A stretch of DNA of 64,000 nt from Kistimonas asteriae (GCF_018263925.1 NZ_JAEVHF010000004.1:186001-250000); one strand, 5' to 3'. Shown: positions 40,183 through 49,790, counted from the stretch's first letter. Program-made: numbers and translations. The notes: generated by a model from the sequence alone, not told the origin.

Positions 40183-41085
40183 TTAATGGCCAGAATCCTT
40201 CTTCTCAAGGCGTTCATAAATCCCGCCAAGAATATCCCATTTATGCTTGACCCAGTCTGGTGCCAGAAGGTACTGGTGTGCGCCAGAGCCGGTCAATCGG
40301 TGAAAAAGCAGCTCTTTGGGCGCGGTTTTGATGATTTCCACCACCGTATTCACGTAATCGTTCATGCTTAGCTCAGGCACCAGGCCCTGCTTCCACTCCC
40401 GGGCCAGTTGCGTGCCCTTGACGATATGGAGGGGATGAATCTTGATAGCTTTGACGCCCAGGTCCAGCACTCGCTGGTAACTGGTCAGGGTATCTTTGGC
40501 GGTTTCCCCCGGAATACCCATGATCAGGTGGGTGCACAGGTTCAGGCCATAGTGGTGAACCCGCTGTACGGCATCCTCGTAATCAGCAAAGGTATGGCCG
40601 CGATTGATGCGCTCCAGCGATGTGTCAAAGCTGGATTGCAGGCCGAGTTCCAGCCAGATTTCGTGGCCCTGCTGTTGGTAGTCAGCCAGGAGGGCCAGTA
40701 CCGGGTCTGGCACGCAGTCGGGACGGGTGCCGATAGCCAGGCCGATAATCTCATCAGCCGCCAGCGCTTCATCGTAGAGCGCTTTCAGGCGCTCAATTTC
40801 GCCATAGGTGTTTGAGTAGGACTGGAAATAGGCAATGAAACGACGTGCCTTGCGTACCTGTTCTACGCGGGTACGTGCGGCATTGAGTTGCGCTGTCACG
40901 GAGCCAGCTTTGGTCGAGGCAGGGCTGAACGAGTTGTTGTTACAGAAACTGCAGCCGCCAATACCCTTGGTGCCGTCGCGGTTAGGGCAGGTAAAGTCAG
41001 CATTGACGGACAGTTTGTGAATCGGCTCTCCGTATTTTTGACGGAGGTAATTGCCAAAGGTATTGACGTAACGGGTCAGATCCAT
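40183..41085 (-). CDS. Radical SAM protein, TIGR01212/YhcC family
   Basis: This 300-aa radical SAM enzyme has the YhcC-type cysteine motif in FTCPNRDGTKGIGGCSFCNN, which provides the three cysteines for the 4Fe-4S cluster, and the IGTRPDC and MGIPGETAKDT segments of the Elp3-like fold. The family occurs widely in bacteria; its substrate is not established to my knowledge. The start at 41085 (MDLTRYVNTFGNYLRQKYG) matches family N-termini; an in-frame extension to 41166 seems unlikely. Confidence 0.88.
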   Translation of the reverse strand: MDLTRYVNTFGNYLRQKYGEPIHKLSVNADFTCPNRDGTKGIGGCSFCNNNSFSPASTKAGSVTAQLNAARTRVEQVRKARRFIAYFQSYSNTYGEIERLKALYDEALAADEIIGLAIGTRPDCVPDPVLALLADYQQQGHEIWLELGLQSSFDTSLERINRGHTFADYEDAVQRVHHYGLNLCTHLIMGIPGETAKDTLTSYQRVLDLGVKAIKIHPLHIVKGTQLAREWKQGLVPELSMNDYVNTVVEIIKTAPKELLFHRLTGSGAHQYLLAPDWVKHKWDILGGIYERLEKKDSGH

Positions 41086-41276
41086 AAGCGCGTGATGACG
41101 GGTTATCAGAAACCTGTCGGTTGGCCTCTGTAGCGATAAGTAAGGGGGAGACTGGCTGTTTGGCACAATACGTGAACTGTTCGTTGGCCACTATCCGTGT
41201 TTTTGCGGATCAGTATTTGAGGGATGATGATAGATGGCTGCCGGCCTGCGGCCGGCACTGGGGTGAAAGCGGGGGC

Positions 41277-41582
41277 TTACTGATGCTTGCGCATCTTTTC
41301 GAGGACATCTTTGACGATACGGCGGGCATTGGCCTCGGTGGCTTTGCTGTTCTTGTTGTCTGACTGGCTTTTGCTGTCAATGATGCGCGTTGCCAGCTTG
41401 CGGGCCACGGACGCGACCAGTTCATCCATGAAGGCTTCGTCGAACCAGGGCATGTCGCTGAACTGGATCTGGACCAGCTGCGTTTCCTTCTTTTTCTTGC
41501 CCTGCTCAGAGAAATGGATAGCAAAATCCCCGTTATCGGACGCGCTCTGACTGATGGTCAGGGTAAACTGTTCGCCGCTCAT
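41277..41582 (-). CDS. Conserved-looking hypothetical protein
   Basis: This 101-aa basic cytoplasmic protein has no recognised family. The N-terminal half looks like beta strands (EQFTLTISQSASDNGDFAIHF), followed by a KKKK cluster and a C-terminal helical region. It is on the same strand as the radical SAM gene but separated from it by 191 bp. Confidence 0.55.
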   Translation of the reverse strand: MSGEQFTLTISQSASDNGDFAIHFSEQGKKKKETQLVQIQFSDMPWFDEAFMDELVASVARKLATRIIDSKSQSDNKNSKATEANARRIVKDVLEKMRKHQ

Positions 41583-41789
41583 GACTATCCATCTCCAGAC
41601 TGTTATACCCTGATTGTCGGCAGGGGCATGACCGGCTTTACGGTCTTATTACACGCATTTTTTTCTTTGCATGCCTGGACGATATTTTTCTGTTCGGAGT
41701 GCCATTTACCTGCTACCGGTGAGGTTCAGACTGTGCTTGCGGTGTTTCAGTTTTGCACATTTTCCCAATCAGTCCGGGGGGGAGTTGTC

Positions 41790-42125
41790 ATGATTACTGA
41801 TATCCAGATGCAGTCGCTGGTTCAGCGGGTTGCCCATCATGCCACTATGGCGGTGCTGCACGGAAGGATGCCAAAGGATCAGGCGATTGATAACGCCATC
41901 CTGTCCACACTGGAACGGGTGGAAGACGCGAAAACCCATGAAGAGCACTACCTGTTTTCGAGTACGACAGGCAGCCTGGCGCTGGACCTGAGTGATATGC
42001 AACGGCTCGAAATGGATGCGGGTAGAGCCTTTTTTGAGGAAGTTCAGACGGAAGATAGCAGGGATGTCATTCATGGCGTACTGGTGGTGGCAGTACTGGC
42101 TGTGATTGCGGCCTTGACCTGGTAA
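41790..42125 (+). CDS. Hypothetical protein with C-terminal membrane anchor
   Basis: This 111-aa protein is not recognised. A GGGGGAG site precedes the ATG at 41790. Most of the chain is soluble and helical; the last 20 residues (DVIHGVLVVAVLAVIAALTW) form a single membrane helix at the extreme C-terminus, the layout of a tail-anchored protein. It stands alone on the + strand between minus-strand genes. An imperfect 11-bp hairpin (42132-42159) follows. Confidence 0.6.
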   Translation: MITDIQMQSLVQRVAHHATMAVLHGRMPKDQAIDNAILSTLERVEDAKTHEEHYLFSSTTGSLALDLSDMQRLEMDAGRAFFEEVQTEDSRDVIHGVLVVAVLAVIAALTW

Positions 42126-42174
42126 TCTCGCGCGGAGTCAGAGACTGTTCTGGCTCCGCCGCATATTCACGCGA

Positions 42175-43785
42175 TCACTGCTTAAGGTATAAATGCCGGG
42201 TATAGATCTGATCTTGTGGGCTTGAATAGTAGTTGCCCACCCGGGGCGATACCAGGCGTGCTGTCACGTAGTGGTAGAGGGGAATCACCGGCATCTCCTG
42301 GTTCAGAATGCCTTCCAGTTTTTCGTAGAGCTTTTCCCGCTTATGGATATCCAGCGTGGTCAATGCGGTGGTCATTAACCGATCGTATTCAGGATAATGA
42401 AACCGGGCTTTATTACTGCTGTGGTCACTGGCAAAGATCGACAGCATGCTGGACGCTTCATCAAAATCCGCAATCCAGCTGGCCCGGGCAAGATCAAATT
42501 GGCCGGTTTTGATGGATTCAATGGCGGCTTTCCATTCCTGGTTAATCAGCTCCACCTCGACCCCTAATCCCTGTTTCCACATCTGGGCGATGGCGATGGC
42601 GATTTTTTTTCGTGATTCACTGGTGTTATAGAGGATGCTGACTTTCAGGGGATGGGTGCTGGAATAGCCAGCCTGTCGATAAAATTCCCGGGCAGCGGCC
42701 AGTCGTTCCTCGGATGACATCAGCTGATAATTCGGGGTGTAATCCGGCATGGATGAAGTATACGGCGGTGTAAATGTGTAGGCAGGGATTTGCCCTTCAC
42801 CCAGTACTTTTTCCGTTAAAATCTGGCGGTCAATGGCATAGGCGAGTGCTTTGCGCAGATTGGCTTCCATGAACGGCGCCTTGCGGGTGTTAAAGGCGTA
42901 ATACTCCGTGCCCAGTAAACGGGAGAGCTGGATCTCTGCGGCCTGCTTTTTCTTGATATGGGCATAGAAATTGGCGGGGAGCCCACTGGTGATGTCCAGC
43001 TCGCCAGCCTGGTAGCGGTGATATTCCGCTGAAGGTGAGGTCAGTGGCAGGTAGGACACCTGCGAGATTTTCAAGTGTTTGTATGCGGGGTGACGCTTGT
43101 TGGCGGCCAGTACAATATGCTCATTGACGACCCAGTCGGTCAGAGTGTAACTGCCGTTAGAGACAATATTGTTTTTGTCAATCCAGTTTTCGCCGTGTTG
43201 TTTGACAATCTCCCGGGGGACTGGAAACAGTACCGGATGGGTGAGTGTTTCCAGGAACCATGCCAGAGGTCGGTCCAGCGTGACCTCCAGAGTGTCGGGT
43301 GATTTGGCGGTAACCCCAAGGTGAGAGGGGGGCAGCTCTCCTCGAATGATGGCATCGGCATGGGTGATGCCGAGCATTTCAAGGTACCAGGCATAGGGCG
43401 ATGCGGTTTTGGGATCCACGGCCCGCTGCCAGGCATAGACAAAATCCTCGGCAGTTACCGGGGTACCGTTGGACCACTGACTCTGCCGGAGATGGAAGGT
43501 CCACACCCGGCCGTTATTGCTGACGTCCCAGCGTGTCGCCTGCGCCGGCACAATGTCCCAGCTTCTGTCCCGGGTCACCAGACCATCAAACAGGTCATTG
43601 GCAATGTTGATGGCTGGCAGGCTGTGTATCTGTTGCGGGTCAAGCGATTCGGGTTCTGCTGCATTGCCTCGAACCAGCTGGCTGCCTGAGAGCTTGGCAA
43701 ACACGCTACTGGCGCTGGCCAGAGAGATTGTGATGCAGAGCAGAAAAAGGCAGAGCGACTTACGAAGTGAATGGCCGTGTGGCAT
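42175..43785 (-). CDS. oppA: Oligopeptide ABC transporter substrate-binding protein
   Basis: This 536-aa periplasmic binding protein of the OppA (SBP family 5) type has a signal peptide (about 1-30, ending near ASSVFA). Family strings include RGNAAEPESLDPQQIHSLPAINIANDLFDGL near the N-terminus, FHLRQSQWSNGTPVTAEDFVYAWQRAVDPKTAS, and QEMPVIPLYHY towards the C-terminus. No permease or ATPase genes are adjacent, so the transporter partners are elsewhere. Peptide specificity (MppA- or OppA-like) cannot be told. Confidence 0.9.
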   Translation of the reverse strand: MPHGHSLRKSLCLFLLCITISLASASSVFAKLSGSQLVRGNAAEPESLDPQQIHSLPAINIANDLFDGLVTRDRSWDIVPAQATRWDVSNNGRVWTFHLRQSQWSNGTPVTAEDFVYAWQRAVDPKTASPYAWYLEMLGITHADAIIRGELPPSHLGVTAKSPDTLEVTLDRPLAWFLETLTHPVLFPVPREIVKQHGENWIDKNNIVSNGSYTLTDWVVNEHIVLAANKRHPAYKHLKISQVSYLPLTSPSAEYHRYQAGELDITSGLPANFYAHIKKKQAAEIQLSRLLGTEYYAFNTRKAPFMEANLRKALAYAIDRQILTEKVLGEGQIPAYTFTPPYTSSMPDYTPNYQLMSSEERLAAAREFYRQAGYSSTHPLKVSILYNTSESRKKIAIAIAQMWKQGLGVEVELINQEWKAAIESIKTGQFDLARASWIADFDEASSMLSIFASDHSSNKARFHYPEYDRLMTTALTTLDIHKREKLYEKLEGILNQEMPVIPLYHYVTARLVSPRVGNYYSSPQDQIYTRHLYLKQ

Positions 43786-44039
43786 GCCTGAGTTTCCCCT
43801 TACTGTGATCGCTTAACAGGTTGTAACTATCGTCTTTTTTATGCGGATTGTGGATAACGAGACGATGCCTGATGCCCTGATCCGACTGGCTGACAACTAT
43901 CCTTATAGGAGCAACAGGTACAAAGACACACTCTTTCCCTGTGGTTTGGCAGCAGGTCATTAACCATTAAACATACCGCTCATACGCCAAAGCTCAAGGG
44001 AAAAGAACGGATTGTTTTGTGAATCAGGAGGGATGGGCA

Positions 44040-44321
44040 ATGACGCAGGTAAATAATAATGGTCCGATAGGGCCAGCCGATCCCACCGGACAGCCCGGAT
44101 CGACCGGAAAACCCACCGGCCAGGTCGATCAGAAAGATGCGGATGCCTTCGCCAATATGATGGACGGCGATGACACCGCTCAAGCGACCCAGGCGGGTGA
44201 GGGTACAGAAGAAACCACGCGGGAAGAATTCGAAGAGCTGTTTCGCCGTAACTCCTTCCAGCAGTTCATGGAACAATCCAAGAAGCTGGTGGATGAGGCG
44301 AAAAAGAACACAGAGGGTTAA
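44040..44321 (+). CDS. Small acidic protein, possible T3SS-related substrate
   Basis: This 93-aa protein has a Gly/Pro/Thr-rich, apparently disordered N-terminal half and a helical C-terminus (REEFEELFRRNSFQQFMEQSKKLVDEAKK). The string DQKDADAFANMMDGDDTAQ recalls the N-terminal pattern of SctI in this locus (DDTAQFDALMNEGG) and of other T3SS rod or ruler proteins. That is only a pattern match. A CAGGAGGG site precedes the ATG; a GTG at 44019 is an alternative. It lies 4.5 kb beyond sctV. Confidence 0.55.
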   Translation: MTQVNNNGPIGPADPTGQPGSTGKPTGQVDQKDADAFANMMDGDDTAQATQAGEGTEETTREEFEELFRRNSFQQFMEQSKKLVDEAKKNTEG

Positions 44322-44708
44322 TCAGGCTTCTTCGCGATCCACCGGTTGTGCCTTGCCGTTTTCATCAATGGCGACGTAGGTAAATATCCCTTCCGTGACT
44401 TTGGCCCGGGTCTGGTTATAGGGCATGCCCATGGTCCAGACTTCAATGCGAATCCGCATTGAGGTTCTTCCCACCTTCAGAATATCGGTATAACAGCAGA
44501 CGATCTCTCCGACTCGAACGGCCTGGTGGAAACTCATGGATTCAATGGCCACGGTCGCGATCCGGCTATGGCTGCGTCCCTTAGCCGACAGACCACCCGC
44601 GATATCCATCTGGGACAGCAGCCAGCCGCCGAAGATGTCGCCATTGGGGTTGGTGTCAGCAGGCATGGCTAGGTTGCGCAGGGACAGTTCGCCTCGAGGT
44701 TCGGTCAT
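44322..44708 (-). CDS. Acyl-CoA thioesterase, YciA-type hotdog
   Basis: This 128-aa hotdog-fold protein shows LRNLAMPADTNPNGDIFGGWLLSQMDIAGGL, with the Asn/Asp residues of the YciA/BFIT acyl-CoA thioesterase family, and VAIESMSFHQAVRVGEIVCCYTDILKVGRTSM. The family hydrolyses a broad range of acyl-CoAs in the cytoplasm. It is convergent with the small acidic gene: its stop abuts that gene's end with no spacer. Confidence 0.9.
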   Translation of the reverse strand: MTEPRGELSLRNLAMPADTNPNGDIFGGWLLSQMDIAGGLSAKGRSHSRIATVAIESMSFHQAVRVGEIVCCYTDILKVGRTSMRIRIEVWTMGMPYNQTRAKVTEGIFTYVAIDENGKAQPVDREEA

Positions 44709-44944
44709 GGTGGAGCTCCGGGTTCGGTGTGAGGCGGGGAATCCTAATCACTGGTTGTCTGGTGAACAATGGTGAAGTATGCGTACCTGAAAAACGCCTG
44801 CCCGAAAAAACAGGCAGGTTTCCTGCAGAAATGAGACCGATGTCGCTGTCTTCAGCGGCGGTTGGTGGAAAAATAACGGTCGGTTTGATGCATAAACCGG
44901 AATAAGGAATGACTGCTGCAGTGTAATCGCCGGGAGACACGGGC

Positions 44945-46204
44945 ATGGCCGAAGCTGAATTAATAACGCAGATACCCTCCGCCAACGTGGTCAGCATTAT
45001 GGGAACCTCAGGTGCTGTTGGTGAGAGTCGGCTTACGTATTTGATACAGCAGGCGCATAGTATTGGGCATAGCCGCAACCTGTCGGCAAAGGCCGATGAC
45101 ACGGTGCGAAGAGTCGCCACGCTGTTCGATGTGATGTTTGCTGAGCCGGCCATGGCGCCTTCGGTAAAATCATTGCTTGAGCAGTTGCAGATTCCACTGC
45201 TCAAAGCTGCCATGATCGATGGCGCAGCCTTCGTCCGGGAATCCCACCCGGCCAGAAAACTGCTTAACGAACTGGGCAGGGCGGGCATTCAATGCCGGGG
45301 AGATGTGGCTGCGCCTGACCCCCTCTACCGTCTGGTCGAAAAGGCGGTTGTCGCAATACAGGATCAGTTCGTGATCGATACCAGCGTCTTTGAACAGGTG
45401 CTGGTGGATTTCAACGCTCGTTTCGTGCTTGAGCAACAGCGTCAGCAGCGCCTGCAGCGGCGGCAGCAACAAGCCCGTGAAGCGCAGCAGCGGTCAGATG
45501 CCGCGAAAGGGCTGATTCGTGAACATCTGGATACTGTCCTGAACGGTTTTCTTCTGCCCGAGCGTGTACTCGATTTTATGCATGGAACCTGGGGGCATTA
45601 CCTGTTTATTGTCTACCTGAAAGAGGGTAAAGACAGTGAAACCTGGCGCCAGGGGCTCAAAACCCTGGATTATCTCATCGCCACACTGCGATTGACTCAA
45701 CAGGACCGTCGCCAGAAAGTGCTGCCGAAGTTGTTTGCGGTGATCCGACAGTCACTGGATAGCATGGGTTTTGATAAGTGCGCCAGTGATGAACAGCTTC
45801 AGATGCTGGGGACTTTCTACAAAGAACTGCCGCAGGTGTTGCAGGTGCCCGTGAACGAGGAGGTTTCCAAACCCTCGATGGTTGATCAGCCGGTGCAGTC
45901 CATCAGCAACGATGAGTCAGTATCCTTGCCGGTTCATCCGTCGCCTGATACGCGTGCTGTTGATTATCGCAGGCAGCGTGTGCTGGTCGGTAAACAGGTC
46001 GATCAGTTCAAGCCGGGCTTATGGGTGATGATTCGTGAGCGTGATGGCGAACAGAACAAAGCCAAATTGTCTGCCGTTTTACGCAGTGATGATCGCTACA
46101 TTTTTGTGAACCCTGTGGGGGATCGAGTGAAGGAGATTTCCCGCAGTGCGTTGATTCGTGCGATCTGTTCTGGGTTCGTACAAGTCATGGATGCCGAGTC
46201 ATGA
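44945..46204 (+). CDS. DUF1631 family protein
   Basis: This 419-aa soluble protein matches the DUF1631 family of gammaproteobacteria, whose members are longer; this one looks shortened at the N-terminus. The recognisable core runs from SSNxxFV-like N-terminal helices through VLNGFLLPERVLDFMHGTWGHYLFI to a C-terminal small beta domain (PGLWVMIRERDGEQNKAKLSAVLRSDDRYIFVN), which resembles PilZ-like RNA/nucleotide domains. Function unknown. The start codon follows an ACACGGGC stretch without a strong ribosome site. Confidence 0.75.
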   Translation: MAEAELITQIPSANVVSIMGTSGAVGESRLTYLIQQAHSIGHSRNLSAKADDTVRRVATLFDVMFAEPAMAPSVKSLLEQLQIPLLKAAMIDGAAFVRESHPARKLLNELGRAGIQCRGDVAAPDPLYRLVEKAVVAIQDQFVIDTSVFEQVLVDFNARFVLEQQRQQRLQRRQQQAREAQQRSDAAKGLIREHLDTVLNGFLLPERVLDFMHGTWGHYLFIVYLKEGKDSETWRQGLKTLDYLIATLRLTQQDRRQKVLPKLFAVIRQSLDSMGFDKCASDEQLQMLGTFYKELPQVLQVPVNEEVSKPSMVDQPVQSISNDESVSLPVHPSPDTRAVDYRRQRVLVGKQVDQFKPGLWVMIRERDGEQNKAKLSAVLRSDDRYIFVNPVGDRVKEISRSALIRAICSGFVQVMDAES

Positions 46205-46293
46205 AAGAGCGTGATACCCCATGTACCTGATCACCCAGTTTCTGCCCTATTGCTCAGAGGCTCAATGCCTCCCAGATAATAGTACTGAGACAT

Positions 46294-47742
46294 TCATTCA
46301 GACGTGTTGTGTCCATACGCCAGTGAATCAACCGCCCCCTGCCCACTGTGTACGCCCCCTTCGGTAACCGATGACGGTTTGCTTCGAATCAGATAACCCG
46401 CATAGCCCAAGTCGCTGGTGAGGGAATGACCATCCAGATGGAGGGTAAACATACCCATTTCACTGATCAGGTCATTGACGGGTGAGGCCTCTCCTCGACG
46501 AACTACCAGGGCTGGGCGTGACCGATGCCTGGGGTGAAGTCGGCGCATCAATGACCAAGCGGAATATTGGTCAGGCTTCAGGCTCTTCAGCTTGGGTAAA
46601 ATAGCATTGTCAAACACACAATGACCGCCACCTTCTCCCTGGTTTTTCAATACCCAGTGATGGGGGTTCTCATGTTCAAACCAGGCTGCCGACTGGTCAT
46701 CAATCGGTCGCATGTCGCCCAGGAACGGTTTAATTCGGGTGGCTTCATCATGGGTCAGGCCAAAGTCCGTCAGCTGTTCAACCTTCATGGCGGATAGCAG
46801 CATCTGTACCCGTTTACTGGTTGCCAGCTGCTGACTGACAGTGGCATTGATCGCCACACGGTGCTGCTCAATCATTACCCGGGTTTTTCCGAGCGCTTCA
46901 CAGCAACGGACCTCTTCGATGTCATTAGCCACATAGTCACAGTACTGATAGCCGGCACGAAGATAAATGGCATCAACACCGCCCAGGCCTTCCAGCAACA
47001 GCCGCTGGTTGTCGCCAGACGAGAGTTGGTCATACAGTTGCCGGAATGTACGGCGAACGGTTTTGACGCCTTCCTGCTGAATGGCTTCTTCCAGCAGGTG
47101 CTGGTCATAGACATTATCTTCGTCCGGTTGAACCACCATGATAAACAGGGGGAGCCCAGCCTCACCTGATTGTGCCCGCACTGTTTTGGCGGCACCGGCA
47201 ATGCCTTTGGCGAGATTTTCAACACACGGGTTAGGCACCAGTTCCAGCGAAGCGTCTTCCGACCATTGCTGGAAAGCAGCTGGCCACTGATGCTCAAGGT
47301 AGCGATGCAGTTCATGTGCCCGTTGACCAAAAGGCCCCATGCCCGCCGCAATGCCATTAAACTCGATCAGCTTCGGGCCATGCTCAGCATCGTCCATAAA
47401 GTCTGTTCTCATGAGTAGCATAGGACGGCGCTCTGCTGGTATGGAACCCTGGTGAATCGCCTGATGCAGCGAGAGCAGGCTGTTAAAGAAAGGGTCTGCC
47501 TTGCAAAGTGGCGTGATGGCTTCGGTCAGGAAGTCATGATGTTCAGATACTCCGTGAATCAGCTTGCCCATCAATGGCACGATGGATTTCAGTAACTCAA
47601 AACGCTCTCTCTGTATCAGGGTAGGTGCAAAGCTGAAAGCGCAATGGGTTGCTGAATCTTTAGTGGTTTTTAGTGCCATCCCATGCATAAGAGACCACTC
47701 TATGGCATCTTGAACAGCGCTGACAATGACCGTGTCTTTCAT
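46294..47742 (-). CDS. Eukaryotic-type glutathione synthetase
   Basis: This 482-aa protein resembles the eukaryotic glutathione synthetase (about 474 aa in human), not the short bacterial GshB. Matching motifs are RTDFMDD followed by KLIEFNGIAAGM (human EINTISASFGG), VDAIYLRAGY, the glycine-rich ATP lid VLKNQGEGGGH (human LKPQREGGGN) and the C-terminal GYLIRSKPSSVTEGGVHSG (human LLRTKAIEHADGGVAAG), including the Arg and Lys that bind substrate. It should join gamma-glutamylcysteine and glycine with ATP. It stands alone; no gshA is adjacent. Confidence 0.85.
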   Translation of the reverse strand: MKDTVIVSAVQDAIEWSLMHGMALKTTKDSATHCAFSFAPTLIQRERFELLKSIVPLMGKLIHGVSEHHDFLTEAITPLCKADPFFNSLLSLHQAIHQGSIPAERRPMLLMRTDFMDDAEHGPKLIEFNGIAAGMGPFGQRAHELHRYLEHQWPAAFQQWSEDASLELVPNPCVENLAKGIAGAAKTVRAQSGEAGLPLFIMVVQPDEDNVYDQHLLEEAIQQEGVKTVRRTFRQLYDQLSSGDNQRLLLEGLGGVDAIYLRAGYQYCDYVANDIEEVRCCEALGKTRVMIEQHRVAINATVSQQLATSKRVQMLLSAMKVEQLTDFGLTHDEATRIKPFLGDMRPIDDQSAAWFEHENPHHWVLKNQGEGGGHCVFDNAILPKLKSLKPDQYSAWSLMRRLHPRHRSRPALVVRRGEASPVNDLISEMGMFTLHLDGHSLTSDLGYAGYLIRSKPSSVTEGGVHSGQGAVDSLAYGHNTSE

Positions 47743-48008
47743 GGCTTGGTTCTCAGGGGCGTGAGGAAAGGCGAGGGTATAAAAAGAAGCAATGTATCAA
47801 TAAAAAGGTGATTGATAATAACGGATAACGGACATGGAGTGCAGGTCATCAGAAAAAGCACTGATACATCAAAGTAAACGACTCAAAAGGATATTCTGTC
47901 ATCGAAGAGGCTTTTGTTGTGGTTATCTTGTCCGGTTACCATGTTGTTTTATTTTTTTGAGCGTGACTTGCATACACTGTAAGCATTAGATGGATTAAGG
48001 ACGATTCC

Positions 48009-49304
48009 GTGAAATTCCTTGTCACCGGTGCTAATGGATTCATTGCCAGTGCAATCGTGGAACAGTTGCTGCAGGCGGGGCATCAACTGGTGCTGGCAAG
48101 CCGCAGAGGAAACACCGGTTTCCCGTTACATCAGGTCACGGCCATTCCGATGGATTTCAATCAGTGTATTGATCCTGATGAATGGATTGATCACCTGCAG
48201 GACGTGGATGGAGTCATTAACTGCGCAGGTGTGCTTCGTGAATCAATTCCAGGCGACTATGAGCGCATCCATTACCTGACCCCGCAGGCTTTGGCCAAAG
48301 CCTGTCTGCGCTGTGGTGTAAAACGCTTTGTGCAGATTTCTGCGGTGGGTGACGCTGAGATATCTGGCTTTATCGCCAGCAAACACCGGTTTGATGAATG
48401 GCTGCTCGCTTCTGGTCTGGATTGCACCGTGATTCGACCGTCAGTCGTAGTGTCCTTACGGGGTTCTTATGGGGGGACATCCTTATTAAGGGCGCTTTCG
48501 GCGCTTCCCTGGCTGGTGTTCTTACCGGGTAAAGGTGAGCAGAAAATCCAGCCGGTGCTATTGGAAGACCTGGCCAGCATTGTGGCACTGCAGGTAGAGA
48601 GTCAGGGGGATTCCGAGACTTCTTTGCTATATGTTGCCGGTCCTGACCCCGTCACGTTGCGTGACTTTCTGATCGCGCAGCGGCAGTGGCTGCAACTGCC
48701 AGCCGGTTTGTGCATCCCTATACCGTTGTCCCTGGTACGCATTGCTGTGCAAGTGGGTGAGCAGTTTGGTCGTGGGCCGATGGGGCAGACGGTCAATACA
48801 TTGCTGGAACGCGGCAATACGGTGCCTGCAGGCGCCACTACGGCACAACAGGAAAATACGGGGATTCAGCCACGATCGGTCATAGAAACCCTGCGGTTGT
48901 CATCCAGTTTTGTTCAGGATCGCTGGCATGCCCGCCTTTACGGGGTTCGTGCAATCATGCTGTTTGTGTTGAGCTGTCTCTGGATGTTGTCAGGGATATC
49001 AGGGCTGGTGCACGGGCAGGCGGGTTTTGCGCCGATTCTGAATGCGATGCAGATCCCCACGACATTCCAGGGTTCTTTGGTGCTGGTGACCAGTGTGCTG
49101 GATATCGCATTAGGTATGGCAGTGTGGTCCTCACGCTGGCGCTCCCTGGTCCTGGGGTTAATGGCGTTCTCTGTGCTGGCTTATACCTCGACATTGGCTG
49201 TTCTGGCGCCAGAATACTGGTTATCCCCCCTCGGTGGTCTGGCCAAGAACCTTCCCCTGCTGGTTTTGCTGGCAATGAGTGGTGTTATGGAAAAACAACG
49301 ATAG
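48009..49304 (+). CDS. SDR-type NAD(P)-binding protein fused to DoxX-like membrane domain
   Basis: This 431-aa fusion has an N-terminal atypical SDR domain (about 1-290) with the Rossmann start KFLVTGANGFIASAIVEQLLQAG, VDGVINCAGVLRE and an SxxK-like pair (SKHRFDEWL). A four-helix DoxX-like membrane domain follows (about 310-428). The start is a GTG. The DoxX part suggests a membrane-bound redox role, but substrate and partners are unknown. The next gene (DUF2269) starts 12 bp later, so both probably act together. Confidence 0.85.
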   Translation: MKFLVTGANGFIASAIVEQLLQAGHQLVLASRRGNTGFPLHQVTAIPMDFNQCIDPDEWIDHLQDVDGVINCAGVLRESIPGDYERIHYLTPQALAKACLRCGVKRFVQISAVGDAEISGFIASKHRFDEWLLASGLDCTVIRPSVVVSLRGSYGGTSLLRALSALPWLVFLPGKGEQKIQPVLLEDLASIVALQVESQGDSETSLLYVAGPDPVTLRDFLIAQRQWLQLPAGLCIPIPLSLVRIAVQVGEQFGRGPMGQTVNTLLERGNTVPAGATTAQQENTGIQPRSVIETLRLSSSFVQDRWHARLYGVRAIMLFVLSCLWMLSGISGLVHGQAGFAPILNAMQIPTTFQGSLVLVTSVLDIALGMAVWSSRWRSLVLGLMAFSVLAYTSTLAVLAPEYWLSPLGGLAKNLPLLVLLAMSGVMEKQR

Positions 49305-49316
49305 GGCGATCAGACT

Positions 49317-49790
49317 ATGGACTATTACCTGCCGTTGAAACTGATCCATATTCTGTCATCCACCGTGCTGTTCGGCACTGGGATTGGCAGTGCCTTTTTC
49401 ATGTGGCGTGCTGATCGCAGTCGTGATGTTGGTATGGTGGCCGTGGTCTCCAGACAGGTTGTCATGGCGGATTGGTGTTTCACAACGCCTGCAGTGGTTG
49501 TACAGCCCCTCACAGGGTTTGCGATGGTTTGGCTGGCCGGTTTTCAACTCTCCAGCCCATGGCTTCTCCTCAGTATTGGGCTTTATGGCTTTATTGGCCT
49601 GTGCTGGTTGCCGGTGGTCTGGATTCAGTGCCGGATTGCTAAAGACTCGGCACAGGCGAATGCTGAAGCCTCTGGTTTCAATTATCCTCACCGGTATTTG
49701 ATGCGCTACTGGTACGCCTTGGGCTGGTCGGCCTTTGTCAGTATGCTGGGTATCTTCTTTTTGATGGTCTTCAAGCCGGTTTTATGGTGA
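49317..49790 (+). CDS. DUF2269 family membrane protein
   Basis: This 157-aa protein has four membrane helices (about 10-30, 55-78, 82-102, 133-155) and the N-terminal pattern YLPLKLIHILSSTVLFGTGIGSAFFMW of the DUF2269 family. The repeated His residue in the first helix and the DWCFTTPAVVVQPLTG segment fit haem-binding-like membrane proteins, but function is not established. It forms an operon with the SDR-DoxX gene. Confidence 0.85.
   Translation: MDYYLPLKLIHILSSTVLFGTGIGSAFFMWRADRSRDVGMVAVVSRQVVMADWCFTTPAVVVQPLTGFAMVWLAGFQLSSPWLLLSIGLYGFIGLCWLPVVWIQCRIAKDSAQANAEASGFNYPHRYLMRYWYALGWSAFVSMLGIFFLMVFKPVLW

Noticed and set aside
42132..42159. Hairpin after the tail-anchored gene as an intrinsic terminator
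   Set aside because: The stem is imperfect and there is no T-run on either strand, so it is not listed as a terminator.
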